DNA from: Arenibaculum pallidiluteum
Lineage (GTDB): Bacteria > Pseudomonadota > Alphaproteobacteria > Azospirillales > Azospirillaceae
Direction: 5' to 3'
DNA length: 64,000 nt
Assembly (NCBI RefSeq): GCF_017355985.1
Contig: NZ_JAFIQU010000021.1
Coordinates: 33,618-97,617, forward strand
Shown here piece by piece: positions 1-10,300 of the stretch (positions are counted from its first letter, which is position 1; every line of letters begins with the position of its first letter). The notes beneath the pieces were generated by a model. That model made no database searches, was not told the origin of the DNA, and saw nothing but the letters and a program-made list of their open reading frames with translations. The translations under genes and the position numbers were made by a program.

Positions 1-52
1 ACCAGGGCGTTCCTGGAGGTGGGGCCTGGAGGCGTGGTCTCTCAGCAGGCAT
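1..52 (-). CDS. Possible 5' end of an unidentified gene, cut by the window edge
   Basis: An ATG at base 52 on the minus strand opens a frame with no stop to the window edge (17 codons, beginning MPAERPRLQAPP). It lies 48 bases after the rph stop in the same direction, where many alphaproteobacteria carry rdgB (XTP/dITP diphosphatase). The visible residues are not diagnostic and no good ribosome binding site is seen, so the identity is a guess from position only. Confidence 0.25.
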   Translation of the reverse strand, partial: MPAERPRLQAPPPGTPW

Positions 53-100
53 ATGGGGCCGCGCGCCCGCCGGCGTAACCCGGCAGGTGCGCAGGCGGCA

Positions 101-817
<717 letters not shown>

Positions 818-911
818 GGTGTCGTTCACTCCGCTTTCCTCGGGGGGCAGCAGGCTAGCGGGGGGTCCCTCTCCCGTCCAGCACGGATCGGGGCGCGGGG
901 CGGGGCGGGAA

Positions 912-954
912 GAGCCAGGGGGGGAGCCAGGGGGGAGCCAGGAGGGGAGCCACG
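912..954. repeat. Imperfect 12-bp tandem repeat, four copies
   Basis: The core GAGCCAGG recurs at 912, 924 and 935, with a degenerate copy at 947 (periods 12, 11 and 12), inside the rph-hrcA gap. It is a G-rich simple repeat with no dyad symmetry. Confidence 0.7.
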
Positions 955-964
955 GGTGGTGGCG

Positions 965-993
965 TTGATATGCCGCCTTGGCCTGACTACATT
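965..993 (+). promoter_or_regulatory. Sigma-70-type promoter of hrcA-grpE
   Basis: TTGATA (965-970), a 17-base spacer and TACATT (988-993) form a good housekeeping promoter. The predicted start near base 1000 is about 32 bases before the hrcA ATG. No CIRCE inverted repeat is visible here. Confidence 0.65.
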
Positions 994-1031
994 CGAAGCG
1001 CCGTCGCAGCCGGTTCTCTACGCCGAAGGAC

Positions 1032-2060
1032 ATGATCAGCGAACTGAACCAACGGTCGCGCGAGATCTTCAGGACCATCGTCGACGCCTATGTCGAGACC
1101 GGCGAGCCCATTGGCTCGCGCACGATCTCGCGGCGTCTCGGGATCACGCTCTCGCCCGCGACCATCCGCAACGTCATGGCGGATCTGGAGGAGCAGGGTC
1201 TCCTCTACGCGCCCCACACCTCGGCGGGCCGCTTGCCCACCGAGGCGGGGCTGCGCCTGTTCGTGCACGGCCTGCTGGAGCTCGGCGGGCTGACCGACAA
1301 GGAGCGCGAGAGCATCGAGCTGAAGTGCCAGGCCTCGGGCCGCTCGCTGCGCGACGTGCTGGACGAGGCCACGACCATGCTCTCGGGCCTGTCGAGCTGC
1401 GCCGGCCTCGTGCTCGCGCCCAAGACGGACCAGCCGCTGCGCCACATGGAATTCGTGAACCTGGCGCCCGGACGGGCCCTGGTGGTGATGGTCACCGCCG
1501 ACGGGCTGGTCGAGAACCGCGTCATGGACGTGCCGATGGGCCTGCCCGCCTCGACGCTGCAGATGGCTTCCAACTACCTGAACGCGAAGCTGGTGGGCCG
1601 CACGCTGGACGAGGTGCGCTCCGAGGTGCTGCGCGAGATGGAGGCGCAGAAGAGCCAGCTCGACGCGCTCTCCTCCAAGGTGGTCGAGGCCGGCCTCGCC
1701 ACCTGGTCGGGCTCGACCGGGCAGCTCATCGTGCGCGGCCAGGCGCGCCTCCTGGAGGATGTGACGGCGCTCTCGGACCTCGAGCGCATCCGCTCGCTCT
1801 TCGAGGCGCTGGAGACCAAGGAGGCGATGCTGCGCCTGATCGAGGCGACCGGCCGCGCCGACGGCGTGCAGATCTTCATCGGGGCCGAGAACCAGCTCTT
1901 CAACCATGCCGGCTGCTCGCTGGTGATCGCGCCCTACCAGAACAGCCGCGAGCAGATCGTCGGCGCCATCGGCGTGATCGGCCCGACGCGCATTAACTAC
2001 GCCCGCATCATCCCCATGGTCGACTACACCGCCAAGGTGATCAGCCGCCTGCTCGGCTGA
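1032..2060 (+). CDS. hrcA: Heat-inducible transcription repressor HrcA
   Basis: DNA-binding repressor that holds CIRCE-controlled chaperone operons off until GroEL is titrated. The 342 residues start with a winged-helix domain ([21 protein letters not shown], then [20 protein letters not shown], residues about 10-65). The HrcA effector domain follows, with the [21 protein letters not shown] block and the C-terminal [19 protein letters not shown] motif that is diagnostic of the family. ATG 1032 has a GAAGGA ribosome binding site. It lies 56 bases before grpE and is probably co-transcribed with it. No CIRCE element is visible anywhere in the window, including before dnaK, so its target is presumably an unseen groESL operon. 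Confidence 0.97.
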   Translation: MISELNQRSREIFRTIVDAYVETGEPIGSRTISRRLGITLSPATIRNVMADLEEQGLLYAPHTSAGRLPTEAGLRLFVHGLLELGGLTDKERESIELKCQASGRSLRDVLDEATTMLSGLSSCAGLVLAPKTDQPLRHMEFVNLAPGRALVVMVTADGLVENRVMDVPMGLPASTLQMASNYLNAKLVGRTLDEVRSEVLREMEAQKSQLDALSSKVVEAGLATWSGSTGQLIVRGQARLLEDVTALSDLERIRSLFEALETKEAMLRLIEATGRADGVQIFIGAENQLFNHAGCSLVIAPYQNSREQIVGAIGVIGPTRINYARIIPMVDYTAKVISRLLG

Positions 2061-2116
2061 GCCCTGCGGGACGCGACGACACCACTGACGCCACACAGAC
2101 AACGGATCGAAGAGCC

Positions 2117-2722
2117 ATGCACGCGGAAGAGAACAAGAACGGCGCCGGGACCGAGGCTCCGCACCCCGACGAGGCGACCCAGGCCGCGCCGGACCCGCAG
2201 GTCGAGAGCGCGCCTGCGGACGAGGCGGTCCGCCTGAAGGAACAGGTCTCGCAGCTCAAGGACCAGCTCCTGCGCGCGCTGGCCGAGACCGAGAACGTCC
2301 GCCGGCGCGCCGAGCGCGACCGGGAGGAGGCCTCGAAGTTCGCCGTCGGCAAGTTCGCCCGCGACATGGTCTCGGTCGCCGACAACCTGCGCCGCGCGCT
2401 CGAGGCCGTGCTGCCCGAGCAGCGCTCGGCGGACTCGGCGCTGGAGAACCTCATGGTCGGGATCGAGGCCACCGAGCGCCAGCTCTCCGCGGCCCTGGAG
2501 CGCGCCGGGATCCAGCGCATGGAGGCGCTGGGCCAGCCCTTCGATCCGAACTTCCACCAGGTCATGTTCGAGGTCGAGAACAGCGGCAAGCCCGGCGGCA
2601 CCATCGTCCAGGTGCTGCAGGACGGCTACACGATCAGCGGCCGCCTCCTGCGCGAGGCCATGGTCGGCGTCGCCAAGCGCGACGGGTCGGAAGCCCCGGG
2701 GCATCTCGACACGCACGCCTGA
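2117..2722 (+). CDS. grpE: Nucleotide exchange factor GrpE
   Basis: Co-chaperone that releases ADP from DnaK. The 201-residue protein has an acidic, disordered N-terminus (residues 1-45) and a long coiled coil (LKEQVSQLKDQLLRALAETE, then NVRRRAERDREEASKFAVGK). The C-terminal beta domain ends in the GrpE signature FDPNFHQVMFEVENSGKPGG and a tail with GYTISGRLLREAMVGVAK. Length and order are typical. It follows hrcA on the same strand and most likely shares its promoter. It is separated from dnaK by three unrelated genes, so grpE and dnaK are regulated separately here. Confidence 0.97.
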   Translation: MHAEENKNGAGTEAPHPDEATQAAPDPQVESAPADEAVRLKEQVSQLKDQLLRALAETENVRRRAERDREEASKFAVGKFARDMVSVADNLRRALEAVLPEQRSADSALENLMVGIEATERQLSAALERAGIQRMEALGQPFDPNFHQVMFEVENSGKPGGTIVQVLQDGYTISGRLLREAMVGVAKRDGSEAPGHLDTHA

Positions 2723-2766
2723 TCCCGGGCCGGGCTGGTCGGGGTCGTCGCCCCTTCCGGGCTCAG

Positions 2767-2840
2767 CCCCGCGGCGCCAGCGCCTGGCCTAACCCCGCGG
2801 CGCCAGCGCCTGGCCTAGCCCCGAGGCGCCAGCGCCTCGG
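2767..2840. repeat. 26-bp tandem repeat across the 3' end of the DUF1848 gene
   Basis: Three head-to-tail copies of a 26-base unit start at 2767, 2793 and 2819 (core CCCCGCGGCGCCAGCGCCTG). The third copy contains the last codons of the minus-strand gene. Because 26 is not a multiple of three, each copy would encode the same LAPRG-like end in a different frame, followed by a stop. Confidence 0.85.
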
Positions 2841-3687
2841 CGGCGGGATCGTGGGCGGCCCTGCGGCGCAGCGCGGCTGAGCGGCCGGACACGGCATAGC
2901 AATAGGCGCAGCCCTGCAGGCAGGTGTCGTAGGCGCCGATGTCGCGGCTCTCGGCGCACAGGCAGCCGGGCCGGTTGCCTCGCTCCCGCGCGCGCAGCGG
3001 CCGGCCCGCGACGTCCGACAGGCGGGCCGCGTCGACGCAGCGCGCGGGCGCCGTCCCGGGCGTGTCGGCCAGCGCGGGCTGGGCGCACAGGCTCAGCCGC
3101 ATGCCGTGCTCCCCCGCGATCGCCGCGAGCTCCGCCATCAGCTCCCGCTTCTCGGGCTCCTCGGGGTCGCGCCAGGCCAGGCCGGCCTGGGCCAGGTTCC
3201 GCGCCGTCTTGCGGTATGGGGCGACGAACGAGGCCACGACCTCGTCCGTTGCCCCCCTCAGCGCCCGCGCCAGCCGGGCGAAGCCCTCGCGGTGCCAGGC
3301 CGCATCCATCTCCGCCGTCACCAGGATGGGATCGTAGCGCCACACCACGGCGCGCGGCCCGTGGCGCGCCGCGAGGTGCCGAAGCATGGCGACGGCGGCC
3401 TCGGGCCCGGGGACGTGCGGCTCGACAGCGCGGGGATAGCCCGTGATCGTCATCTGGACGAAGAAAGGCGTGCCCCGCGCGCGTACAACCTCGAAGGCGG
3501 CGTCGAACGGGCCGGGATTGCGGGTCCAGAACACGAAGCCGTCGACCTCCCCGGGGCTCAGGCCGACCCGCGCCGGCGGCCCGCCATAGGGGTTCGGCAC
3601 CATGCAGTGGCCGGCTTCCAGCCGGTTCAGGAACCAGCGGCCGTAATGGGCAGGGATGTCGGTCCGGTAGCTCGCGGAGACGATCAC
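2815..3687 (-). CDS. DUF1848 protein with C-terminal cysteine motif
   Basis: Conserved protein of unknown reaction, 290 residues. The N-terminus MIVSASYRTDIPAHYGRWF and the block DGFVFWTRNPGPF are typical of DUF1848. The C-terminus has CLCAESRDIGAYDTCLQGCAYCYA: Cys242 and Cys244, then Cys256, Cys260 and Cys263 in a C-x3-C-x2-C pattern like that of radical-SAM [4Fe-4S] sites, but at the end of the protein. A cluster is inferred, not shown. The start is GTG at 3685-3687 with a good GAGGAAA ribosome binding site. The last codons fall in a 26-bp tandem repeat. The gene sits between grpE and dnaK on the opposite strand, apparently an insertion into a usually tighter chaperone cluster. Confidence 0.85.
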   Translation of the reverse strand: MIVSASYRTDIPAHYGRWFLNRLEAGHCMVPNPYGGPPARVGLSPGEVDGFVFWTRNPGPFDAAFEVVRARGTPFFVQMTITGYPRAVEPHVPGPEAAVAMLRHLAARHGPRAVVWRYDPILVTAEMDAAWHREGFARLARALRGATDEVVASFVAPYRKTARNLAQAGLAWRDPEEPEKRELMAELAAIAGEHGMRLSLCAQPALADTPGTAPARCVDAARLSDVAGRPLRARERGNRPGCLCAESRDIGAYDTCLQGCAYCYAVSGRSAALRRRAAHDPAAEALAPRG

Positions 3688-3741
3688 GTTTCCTCGATGG
3701 TCACGGCTCCCCCGCGATCACGGTTTTCCCCATGATGGCGG

Positions 3742-3770
3742 TTTCCCGGTGCCGGGCGGCGCTCTATAGA
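3742..3770 (+). promoter_or_regulatory. Possible sigma-70 promoter for the 153-aa gene
   Basis: TTTCCC (3742-3747), a 17-base spacer and TATAGA (3765-3770) lie 29 bases before the ATG at 3800. The -10 is good and the -35 is weak. Confidence 0.4.
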
Positions 3771-3799
3771 CGGGATGTCCGCGGAGGAGCCCTGCGACC

Positions 3800-4261
3800 A
3801 TGACGCCCCTGAAGGAGATCGTCCATGCCGACCTGCTGCGCTTGCGGCTGCCCGCCGACTGGCGCGGGGCGCCCGAGGAGGACGGTGTCTCCTGCTGGAC
3901 GCCGGATCCGCCGGATGGCGGAGCCCTGAGGATCCTGCTCGAGACGCTGTCCGGAGGCGATGCGGCGGTCCGGATGCTGGAGATGGCTACCCGGTTCCTC
4001 CAGCCCGGGGATGTTCGCGCCGCCGACCGCACGCTCGAGCAGCTCGAGGACGGGGCGCTGCTGGCGACGCTGCACGCCCAGGCCGAGGCCGATGGGGCGC
4101 CGGCGGCCTTCTATCTCTGGATGAAGGGGGTCGCGGCCGATCCGGGCGCGCTCTGCGCGCTGTTCAGCTTCTCCCTGCCGGCGGCGCGGGACGGCGATCC
4201 GCATTTCGCGGCCTTGCTGTCGATGCTGGATGCCGAGATCCGCGCCTGCCGCCTCGGGTAA
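3800..4261 (+). CDS. Conserved hypothetical protein, 153 aa
   Basis: Small soluble protein starting MTPLKEIVHADLLRLRLPADW. It has alternating beta-strand and helix-like segments (for example ALRILLETLSGGDAAVRML and GAPAAFYLWMKGVAADPGAL) and no signal peptide or membrane segment. The layout faintly resembles DcrB/PsbP-fold stress proteins, but I cannot assign it. ATG 3800 has GGAGGA upstream and a plausible promoter at 3742-3770. It is divergent from the DUF1848 gene and convergent with the 67-aa gene that follows. Codon use matches its neighbours, so it is probably a real gene. Confidence 0.7.
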   Translation: MTPLKEIVHADLLRLRLPADWRGAPEEDGVSCWTPDPPDGGALRILLETLSGGDAAVRMLEMATRFLQPGDVRAADRTLEQLEDGALLATLHAQAEADGAPAAFYLWMKGVAADPGALCALFSFSLPAARDGDPHFAALLSMLDAEIRACRLG

Positions 4262-4268
4262 GCGGCGG

Positions 4269-4472
4269 TCAGCAGTGGCCGGCGCTGCCGGACATCAGGC
4301 CCTTCAGCATGTCGCCCCGCGGGTCGGCGGCGCGCGCGGCCTCCTCGGCGGCCAGCGCCGCGAGCCCCACGAAATGGGCGAGTTCGGCCAGGTCGGCGCG
4401 GGCGGCGTCCTCGGCCAGGCTGTCGAGACAGGATTTGATGGCGAGGGCGAGATCGCGGCGCTGGACCGACAT
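4269..4472 (-). CDS. Small helical hypothetical protein, 67 aa
   Basis: Encodes MSVQRRDLALAIKSCLDSLA and a further Ala/Leu-rich amphipathic helix, ending GLMSGSAGHC. There is no signal peptide or recognised domain. The ATG at 4472 has a textbook ribosome binding site (GGAGA, 7 bases upstream), the main argument that it is real. It converges on the 153-aa gene with only 7 bases between the stops. Function is unknown. Confidence 0.6.
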   Translation of the reverse strand: MSVQRRDLALAIKSCLDSLAEDAARADLAELAHFVGLAALAAEEAARAADPRGDMLKGLMSGSAGHC

Positions 4473-4983
4473 CGGAATTCTCCATGTGATGGCGTGGCTT
4501 CGGCCATCGCCGGCAGGCCCTTACCTGCCCTAAAGACATATACCACGATCGATCGGCGCGATCATCTGTGCGAAGAGCCTTCACAAGCAGGAATCATGGC
4601 AACCGGCAATTGCTTGCATACATAGAGAGACGCGCGGCCGTAGAACGCTCCGGGGCGAACAGTCATTGTGCGCGCGCCTGTTGCCGGCGCTCCTGCCATA
4701 GCTTGCATCCACCGCGCATCTTGAAGGAAGATTCGAAGATCCCGGGCGCCGGAGACTCGGTTTACTGCATCGCGGCATATGCGAACTCTGCGGCTGCGGG
4801 GCCATGCCCCGGGGGCCGCCGCGGCCTGCTCTCGCCGATTCGCGACAGGCAGGGCGGTTGCAGCCCCCCCGGGACCTGCCTATATCTGCGTCGAGACGGA
4901 AATCCTCCTCCCGGAACCATGGGGGCCGTGGCGGTGCCGCGACAGCGGGCCGACGCCGGCCTGCCGCAACGAAGAGGCTTGAA
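4473..4983. other. 511-bp gene-free region upstream of dnaK
   Basis: No ORF with credible protein character is seen here. Up to about 4740 it is less GC-rich than its surroundings, with CGATCGATCG near 4547 and two CTTGCAT motifs. It contains the RpoH-type dnaK promoter at 4857-4888. No CIRCE repeat is present. Confidence 0.7.
4857..4888 (+). promoter_or_regulatory. RpoH (sigma-32)-type promoter of dnaK
   Basis: GTTG (4857-4860), 18 bases, then CCTATATCTG (4879-4888). The -10 fully matches the alphaproteobacterial RpoH form CYTATNTNNG and the -35 differs from CTTG by one base. The predicted start is near 4895, about 90 bases before the dnaK ATG. This implies sigma-32 control of dnaK rather than HrcA/CIRCE repression. 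Confidence 0.65.
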
Positions 4984-6900
<1,917 letters not shown>

Positions 6901-6939
6901 ACGCTTGTCGGCTACGCTGACTGATCGGATCGGGCCGAG

Positions 6940-6980
6940 GCCCCGGCGCGCCCTCCTCGGGGGACGCGCCGGGGCTGTTT
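6940..6980 (+). terminator. Hairpin between dnaK and dnaJ
   Basis: The stem CCCCGGCGCG (6941-6950) pairs with CGCGCCGGGG (6965-6974) across a 14-base loop and is followed by CTGTTT. It could partially terminate transcription or protect the dnaK message end, lowering dnaJ relative to dnaK. Confidence 0.6.
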
Positions 6981-7011
6981 GCGGCCGGCATGGGCAGGGA
7001 CTCGGAGCCTG

Positions 7012-8148
7012 ATGGCGAAGCAGGACTATTACGAGCTGTTGGGCGTCGCGCGCGGGGCGAGCGCCGACGAGCTCAAGCGGGCCTATCGCAAGATGGCCAT
7101 GCAGTACCATCCGGACCGCAACCCCGGCGACAAGGAAGCCGAGGCCAAGTTCAAGGAGATCAGCGAGGCCTATGACGTCCTGAAGGACGAGCAGAAGCGG
7201 GCGGCCTACGACCGCTTTGGCCACGCGGCCTTCGAGCAGGGCGGCGGACGCGCGGGGGCGGGCGGCTTCGACTTCAACTTCGCGACGGGCTTCGCGGACA
7301 TCTTCGACGAGATGTTCGGCGAGTTCATGGGCGGCCGGCGCGGTGGCGGCGGCGGCAGCCGGGGCGCCGATCTTCGCTTCAACCTCGAGATCTCGCTGGA
7401 GGACGCCTTCAAGGGCTCCACCGCGACGATCCGCGTGCCGACCTCGGTGATGTGCGAGCCCTGCTCGGGCACCGGCGCCGAGCCCGGCACCCAGCCGATC
7501 ACCTGCCCCACCTGCAACGGCGTCGGCAAGGTGCGCGCCCAGCAGGGATTCTTCACGATCGAGCGGGCCTGCCCGTCCTGCAGCGGCGCCGGCCGCGTCA
7601 TCAAGGATCCCTGCAAGGCCTGCGGCGGCGCGGGCCGCGTCCGCAAGGAGAAGAACCTCCAGGTCAACATCCCCGCGGGGGTGGAGGACGGCACGCGCAT
7701 CCGCCTGGCCGGCGAGGGCGAGGCGGGGCTGCGGGGCTCGGCCCCGGGCGACCTCTACATCTTCCTGGCGATCGCGCCGCACCGGTTCTTCCAGCGCGAG
7801 GGCGCAAACCTCCACTGCCGGGTGCCGATTCCCATGACCACCGCGGCGCTGGGCGGCACGGTCGAGGTCCCGACCATCGAGGGCAACCGGGCCAAGCTGA
7901 ACGTGCCCGCGGGAACCCAGTCGGGCCACCAGTTCCGCCTGAAGGGCAAGGGCATGTCGGTCCTGCGCAGCCCGAATCGCGGCGATCTCTACATCCAGGC
8001 GGTGATCGAGACGCCGGTCAACCTGACCAAGCGCCAGCAGGAGCTGCTGCGCGAGTTCGAGAAGGCCGGCAACAAGGAAGGCACCCACCCGGAGAGCGAG
8101 GGCTTCTTCGCCAAGGTGCGGGAGCTCTGGGAGGACCTGAAGGACTGA
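7012..8148 (+). CDS. dnaJ: Chaperone protein DnaJ (Hsp40)
   Basis: Co-chaperone that delivers substrates to DnaK and stimulates its ATPase. The 378-residue protein is type I. The J domain (residues 1-70) has the HPD motif in [19 protein letters not shown]-rich linker (about 75-115) is followed by a zinc domain with four CxxCxGxG repeats ([32 protein letters not shown]). Two beta-sandwich client-binding domains follow, then a dimerisation tail ending WEDLKD. The start [12 protein letters not shown] at 7012 is the conserved one. It shares direction with dnaK and is probably transcribed from the dnaK promoter. Confidence 0.99.
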   Translation: MAKQDYYELLGVARGASADELKRAYRKMAMQYHPDRNPGDKEAEAKFKEISEAYDVLKDEQKRAAYDRFGHAAFEQGGGRAGAGGFDFNFATGFADIFDEMFGEFMGGRRGGGGGSRGADLRFNLEISLEDAFKGSTATIRVPTSVMCEPCSGTGAEPGTQPITCPTCNGVGKVRAQQGFFTIERACPSCSGAGRVIKDPCKACGGAGRVRKEKNLQVNIPAGVEDGTRIRLAGEGEAGLRGSAPGDLYIFLAIAPHRFFQREGANLHCRVPIPMTTAALGGTVEVPTIEGNRAKLNVPAGTQSGHQFRLKGKGMSVLRSPNRGDLYIQAVIETPVNLTKRQQELLREFEKAGNKEGTHPESEGFFAKVRELWEDLKD

Positions 8149-8150
8149 TA

Positions 8151-8270
8151 CCGGCGGCGCATGAAGAGGTCATGATCTGCCGCCGGCATCACCATTTCGC
8201 TCCTTGCTGCGCAAGGAGCTGTCGGGTTTGAACGCAAGGCGCTTGATGGAAGCCATCAAGCGCCTTGCGT
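8151..8270 (+). other. Three consecutive hairpins in the dnaJ 3' region
   Basis: Three inverted repeats follow the dnaJ stop. Hairpin 1 is 8151-8158 / 8179-8186 (8 bp, 20-base loop). Hairpin 2 is 8199-8207 / 8211-8219 (9 bp, loop TGC). Hairpin 3 is a perfect 18-bp stem, 8232-8249 / 8253-8270, with a 3-base loop (AAG). None is followed by a T run, so these are not classical intrinsic terminators. They may be message-end protectors, rho-linked or RNase III sites, or part of a small RNA. Confidence 0.75.
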
Positions 8271-8314
8271 ATGATACGGTCCTCCGCAGCCCGTCACGGC
8301 TTCCTGCGGACAGA

Positions 8315-8355
8315 AGAAAGGCGCCGCGGACCCCAAGGTCCGGGCGCCTTTTCCC
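8315..8355. terminator. Bidirectional intrinsic terminator between dnaJ and the OmpA-domain gene
   Basis: The stem 8320-8332 / 8337-8348 (GGCGCC..CGGACC with one bulge) has a 4-base loop. It is followed by TTTT on the plus strand and by CTTTCTTC on the minus strand, and serves the two convergent genes. Confidence 0.8.
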
Positions 8356-8403
8356 TTGTCGCCCGGCAGGGAGGGGGCGGGCCCCCTCCCGACCGGCTCC
8401 GCC

Positions 8404-9006
8404 TTAGCGGAAGCGGATTTCCGCGCGGCGGTTGGACGGCTCGCGCACGCCGTCGCCGGTGGCGATCAGCGGCTGCGACTCGCCGCGGCCCGAGGTGGCG
8501 ATCACGCCGGTCGGAACGCCGCCGCGGACCAGCGAGTCACGGACCGAGGACGCGCGGCGCTCGGACAGACGCTGGTTGTAGCGGGTCGAGCCCGAGGTGT
8601 CGGTGTGGCCGACCACGTTCACGCCGGCCGCGTTGTTGCGGCGGAAGTCGGCGATGACCGTGTTGATGATGTCCTGGGCGGCCGGGGTGATGTTCGACCG
8701 GTCGAAGTCGAAGAACACGAAGTAGACCGAATCCTGGACGCGCTGCTGCGGCGCCGGGGCCGGGGCGGGCGCCGGGGCGACGGCGGCGGCGACGGGCGGG
8801 CAGGGGACGGTGAAGCTGTGGATCACCGGGCCGGGTGTGGCCGAACCGGGGAAGACCGGGTTGCTGCTGCTGTCGAGCAAGGGGTTGCAGACCGTCGCGG
8901 CGGTCTGCGCACTGGCCGGCGCGGCGCCGAAGGCCGTCGCGAGCGCCACCAGGGCGAAGGCGGAAGAAGCGAGGTTGAAGTTGCGCTGCACGAGGTGACC
9001 CCCCAT
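8404..9006 (-). CDS. OmpA-family outer membrane protein
   Basis: Secreted protein with a C-terminal peptidoglycan-binding OmpA domain, expected in the outer membrane or periplasm. Of 200 residues, the first 34 or so look like a signal peptide (FALVALATAFGAAPASAQ, cleavage after ASA). A short Pro/Ala-rich linker (APAPAPAPAP) follows. The domain runs from about residue 95: VYFVFFDFDRSNITPAAQ, VNVVGHTDTSGS and NQRLSERRASSVRDSLV, ending with NRRAEIRFR. There is no eight-strand barrel, so it is a Pal-like or small OmpA-domain protein. ATG 9006 is used; a GTG five codons later is also possible. It is transcribed from 9183-9210 with a leader of about 170 bases. Confidence 0.88.
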   Translation of the reverse strand: MGGHLVQRNFNLASSAFALVALATAFGAAPASAQTAATVCNPLLDSSSNPVFPGSATPGPVIHSFTVPCPPVAAAVAPAPAPAPAPQQRVQDSVYFVFFDFDRSNITPAAQDIINTVIADFRRNNAAGVNVVGHTDTSGSTRYNQRLSERRASSVRDSLVRGGVPTGVIATSGRGESQPLIATGDGVREPSNRRAEIRFR

Positions 9007-9060
9007 CAGTGGAAGAACAGTGTCGGTACGCGCCGGATGGAGCGTAGAACCCTTTCCGCC

Positions 9061-9096
9061 CGGATGTCCGAAGCGGGGTCTTGATCCCCGCATCCG
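9061..9096 (-). other. Stem-loop in the ompA-like gene leader
   Basis: GCGGGG (9073-9078) pairs with CCCCGC (9086-9091), extended by CGGAT (9061-9065) with ATCCG (9092-9096) after a bulge. It lies in the 5' leader of the minus-strand outer-membrane gene, where omp messages are often stabilised or targeted by small RNAs. Confidence 0.55.
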
Positions 9097-9160
9097 AACC
9101 GTATCCGACCAGACCTAAACCCACATCCGAAGGCACAGCCACAAGCCGAATCTCCGTGGC

Positions 9161-9189
9161 TTGGACCCCGGAGTTGCGTTTCGTTATAT
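9161..9189 (+). promoter_or_regulatory. Promoter toward dapB
   Basis: TTGGAC (9161-9166), 17 bases, then TTATAT (9184-9189). It overlaps the divergent promoter of the OmpA-domain gene, so the two genes compete for the same control region. It is about 215 bases before the dapB ATG. Confidence 0.5.
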
Positions 9190-9210
9190 CAGAACCCCGT
9201 ACTGCCACAA
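9183..9210 (-). promoter_or_regulatory. Sigma-70 promoter of the OmpA-domain gene
   Basis: Read on the minus strand: TTGTGG (9210-9205), 16 bases, TATAAC (9188-9183). This is a strong -10 with a fair -35, giving a leader of about 170 bases. Confidence 0.6.
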
Positions 9211-9409
9211 GCCGGCCAGCCGTCCTATCGGTGTACGGAATCCCTGATAGAACGAGGTTTTCCGCCGTTTTGTGCCCCTTGGGACCAATTCTGCGGGGCG
9301 GTGATGCATCGAAGCAACACAGTTGCAGCCGTGCGGCTTACCCAGCCGGGGTGCCGTCGGCAGCGGTGCTGTGCTAAGCCGGGATCCCCGCCAAGACTCG
9401 GAGGACGGC

Positions 9410-10207
9410 ATGAAGGTCGGTATCGTCGGCTGCTCGGGAAGAATGGGCCAGATGCTCCTGCGCGAGGTCCTGGCGACCCCCGGCTGCACCCTCGTGGGCG
9501 GCACCGACCGGCCCGGCAGCCCGGTGCTGGGGCGCGACCTCGGCCTTCTCGCGGGTCAGGACAGCCTGGGCGTGACGGTGACCGAGGACCCGGTGCCCCT
9601 GTTCGCCGAGGCCGAGGCGGTGATCGACTTCACCACGCCCGAGGCGACCGAGCGCCACGCCGCCCTGGCGGCCCAGGCGACGACGGCGCTGGTGATCGGG
9701 ACCACCGGGCTGAACCGGACGCAGCTCGACGCCATCGCGGTGGCCGCCCAGCACACCGCCATCGTGCAGTCCGCGAATATGAGCCTCGGGGTGAACCTGG
9801 TCCTCGCGCTGGTCGAGCAGGTCTCGCGCACCCTCGGGCCCGAGTTCGACGTCGAAATCCTCGAGATGCACCACCGGAACAAGGTCGATGCCCCGTCGGG
9901 CACGGCGCTGGCGCTCGGCCGGGCCGCGGCGGCCGGTCGCGGTGTCGATCTCGACGCGGTGTCCCAGCGCGTGCGCGACGGGCATACCGGCGCTCGCCGG
10001 CCCGGCGACATCGGCTTCGCCACGCTGCGCGGGGGCGACGTCGTGGGCGACCACGTGGTCACCTTCGCCGGCGAGGGCGAGCGGATCGAGATCGCGCACC
10101 GCGCCGGCGGCCGGCAGATCTACGCATCCGGCGCCGTGCGCGCGGCGCTCTGGGCGCGCACCCAGCCCGCCGGGCTGTACGGCATGCGCGACGTGCTCGG
10201 CCTCTGA
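9410..10207 (+). CDS. dapB: 4-hydroxy-tetrahydrodipicolinate reductase
   Basis: Lysine/diaminopimelate pathway enzyme: NAD(P)H reduction of 4-hydroxy-tetrahydrodipicolinate. The 265 residues start MKVGIVGCSGRMGQMLLREV, with the Rossmann GxxGxMG dinucleotide site. Further conserved blocks are AVIDFTTPEATERHAALA, VIGTTGLNRTQL and the family signature EMHHRNKVDAPSGTALALG, which contains the catalytic His pair and Lys. GDHVVTFAGEGERIEIAHRA follows near the C-terminus. ATG 9410 has GGAGGA upstream and is preferred over an in-frame extension of 29 codons that is not conserved. It stands alone after the chaperone block, as often seen in this class. Confidence 0.97.
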   Translation: MKVGIVGCSGRMGQMLLREVLATPGCTLVGGTDRPGSPVLGRDLGLLAGQDSLGVTVTEDPVPLFAEAEAVIDFTTPEATERHAALAAQATTALVIGTTGLNRTQLDAIAVAAQHTAIVQSANMSLGVNLVLALVEQVSRTLGPEFDVEILEMHHRNKVDAPSGTALALGRAAAAGRGVDLDAVSQRVRDGHTGARRPGDIGFATLRGGDVVGDHVVTFAGEGERIEIAHRAGGRQIYASGAVRAALWARTQPAGLYGMRDVLGL

Positions 10208-10300
10208 GGACCGGCAGGACGGGCGGACAGCAAGAAGCGGGTGTCCGCGCCGCTCCTCTCCGCCGCAGGATCCTCCGGCCAGCAACGCCGGAGGACATCC

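Noticed and set aside
2767..2840. CRISPR-like direct repeats
   Set aside because: Units are contiguous with no spacers, so it is a tandem repeat; no cas genes are present. The same applies to the repeats at 912, 47206, 49527 and 60971.
4473..4983. CIRCE operator before dnaK
   Set aside because: Neither half-site of TTAGCACTC-N9-GAGTGCTAA is present; GAGTGC and GCACTC occur only inside other genes.
8236..8265. FNR-type site in the hairpin TTGATGG...CCATCAA
   Set aside because: The TTGAT/ATCAA halves are parts of the long perfect hairpin and have the wrong spacing for an FNR/FixK box.
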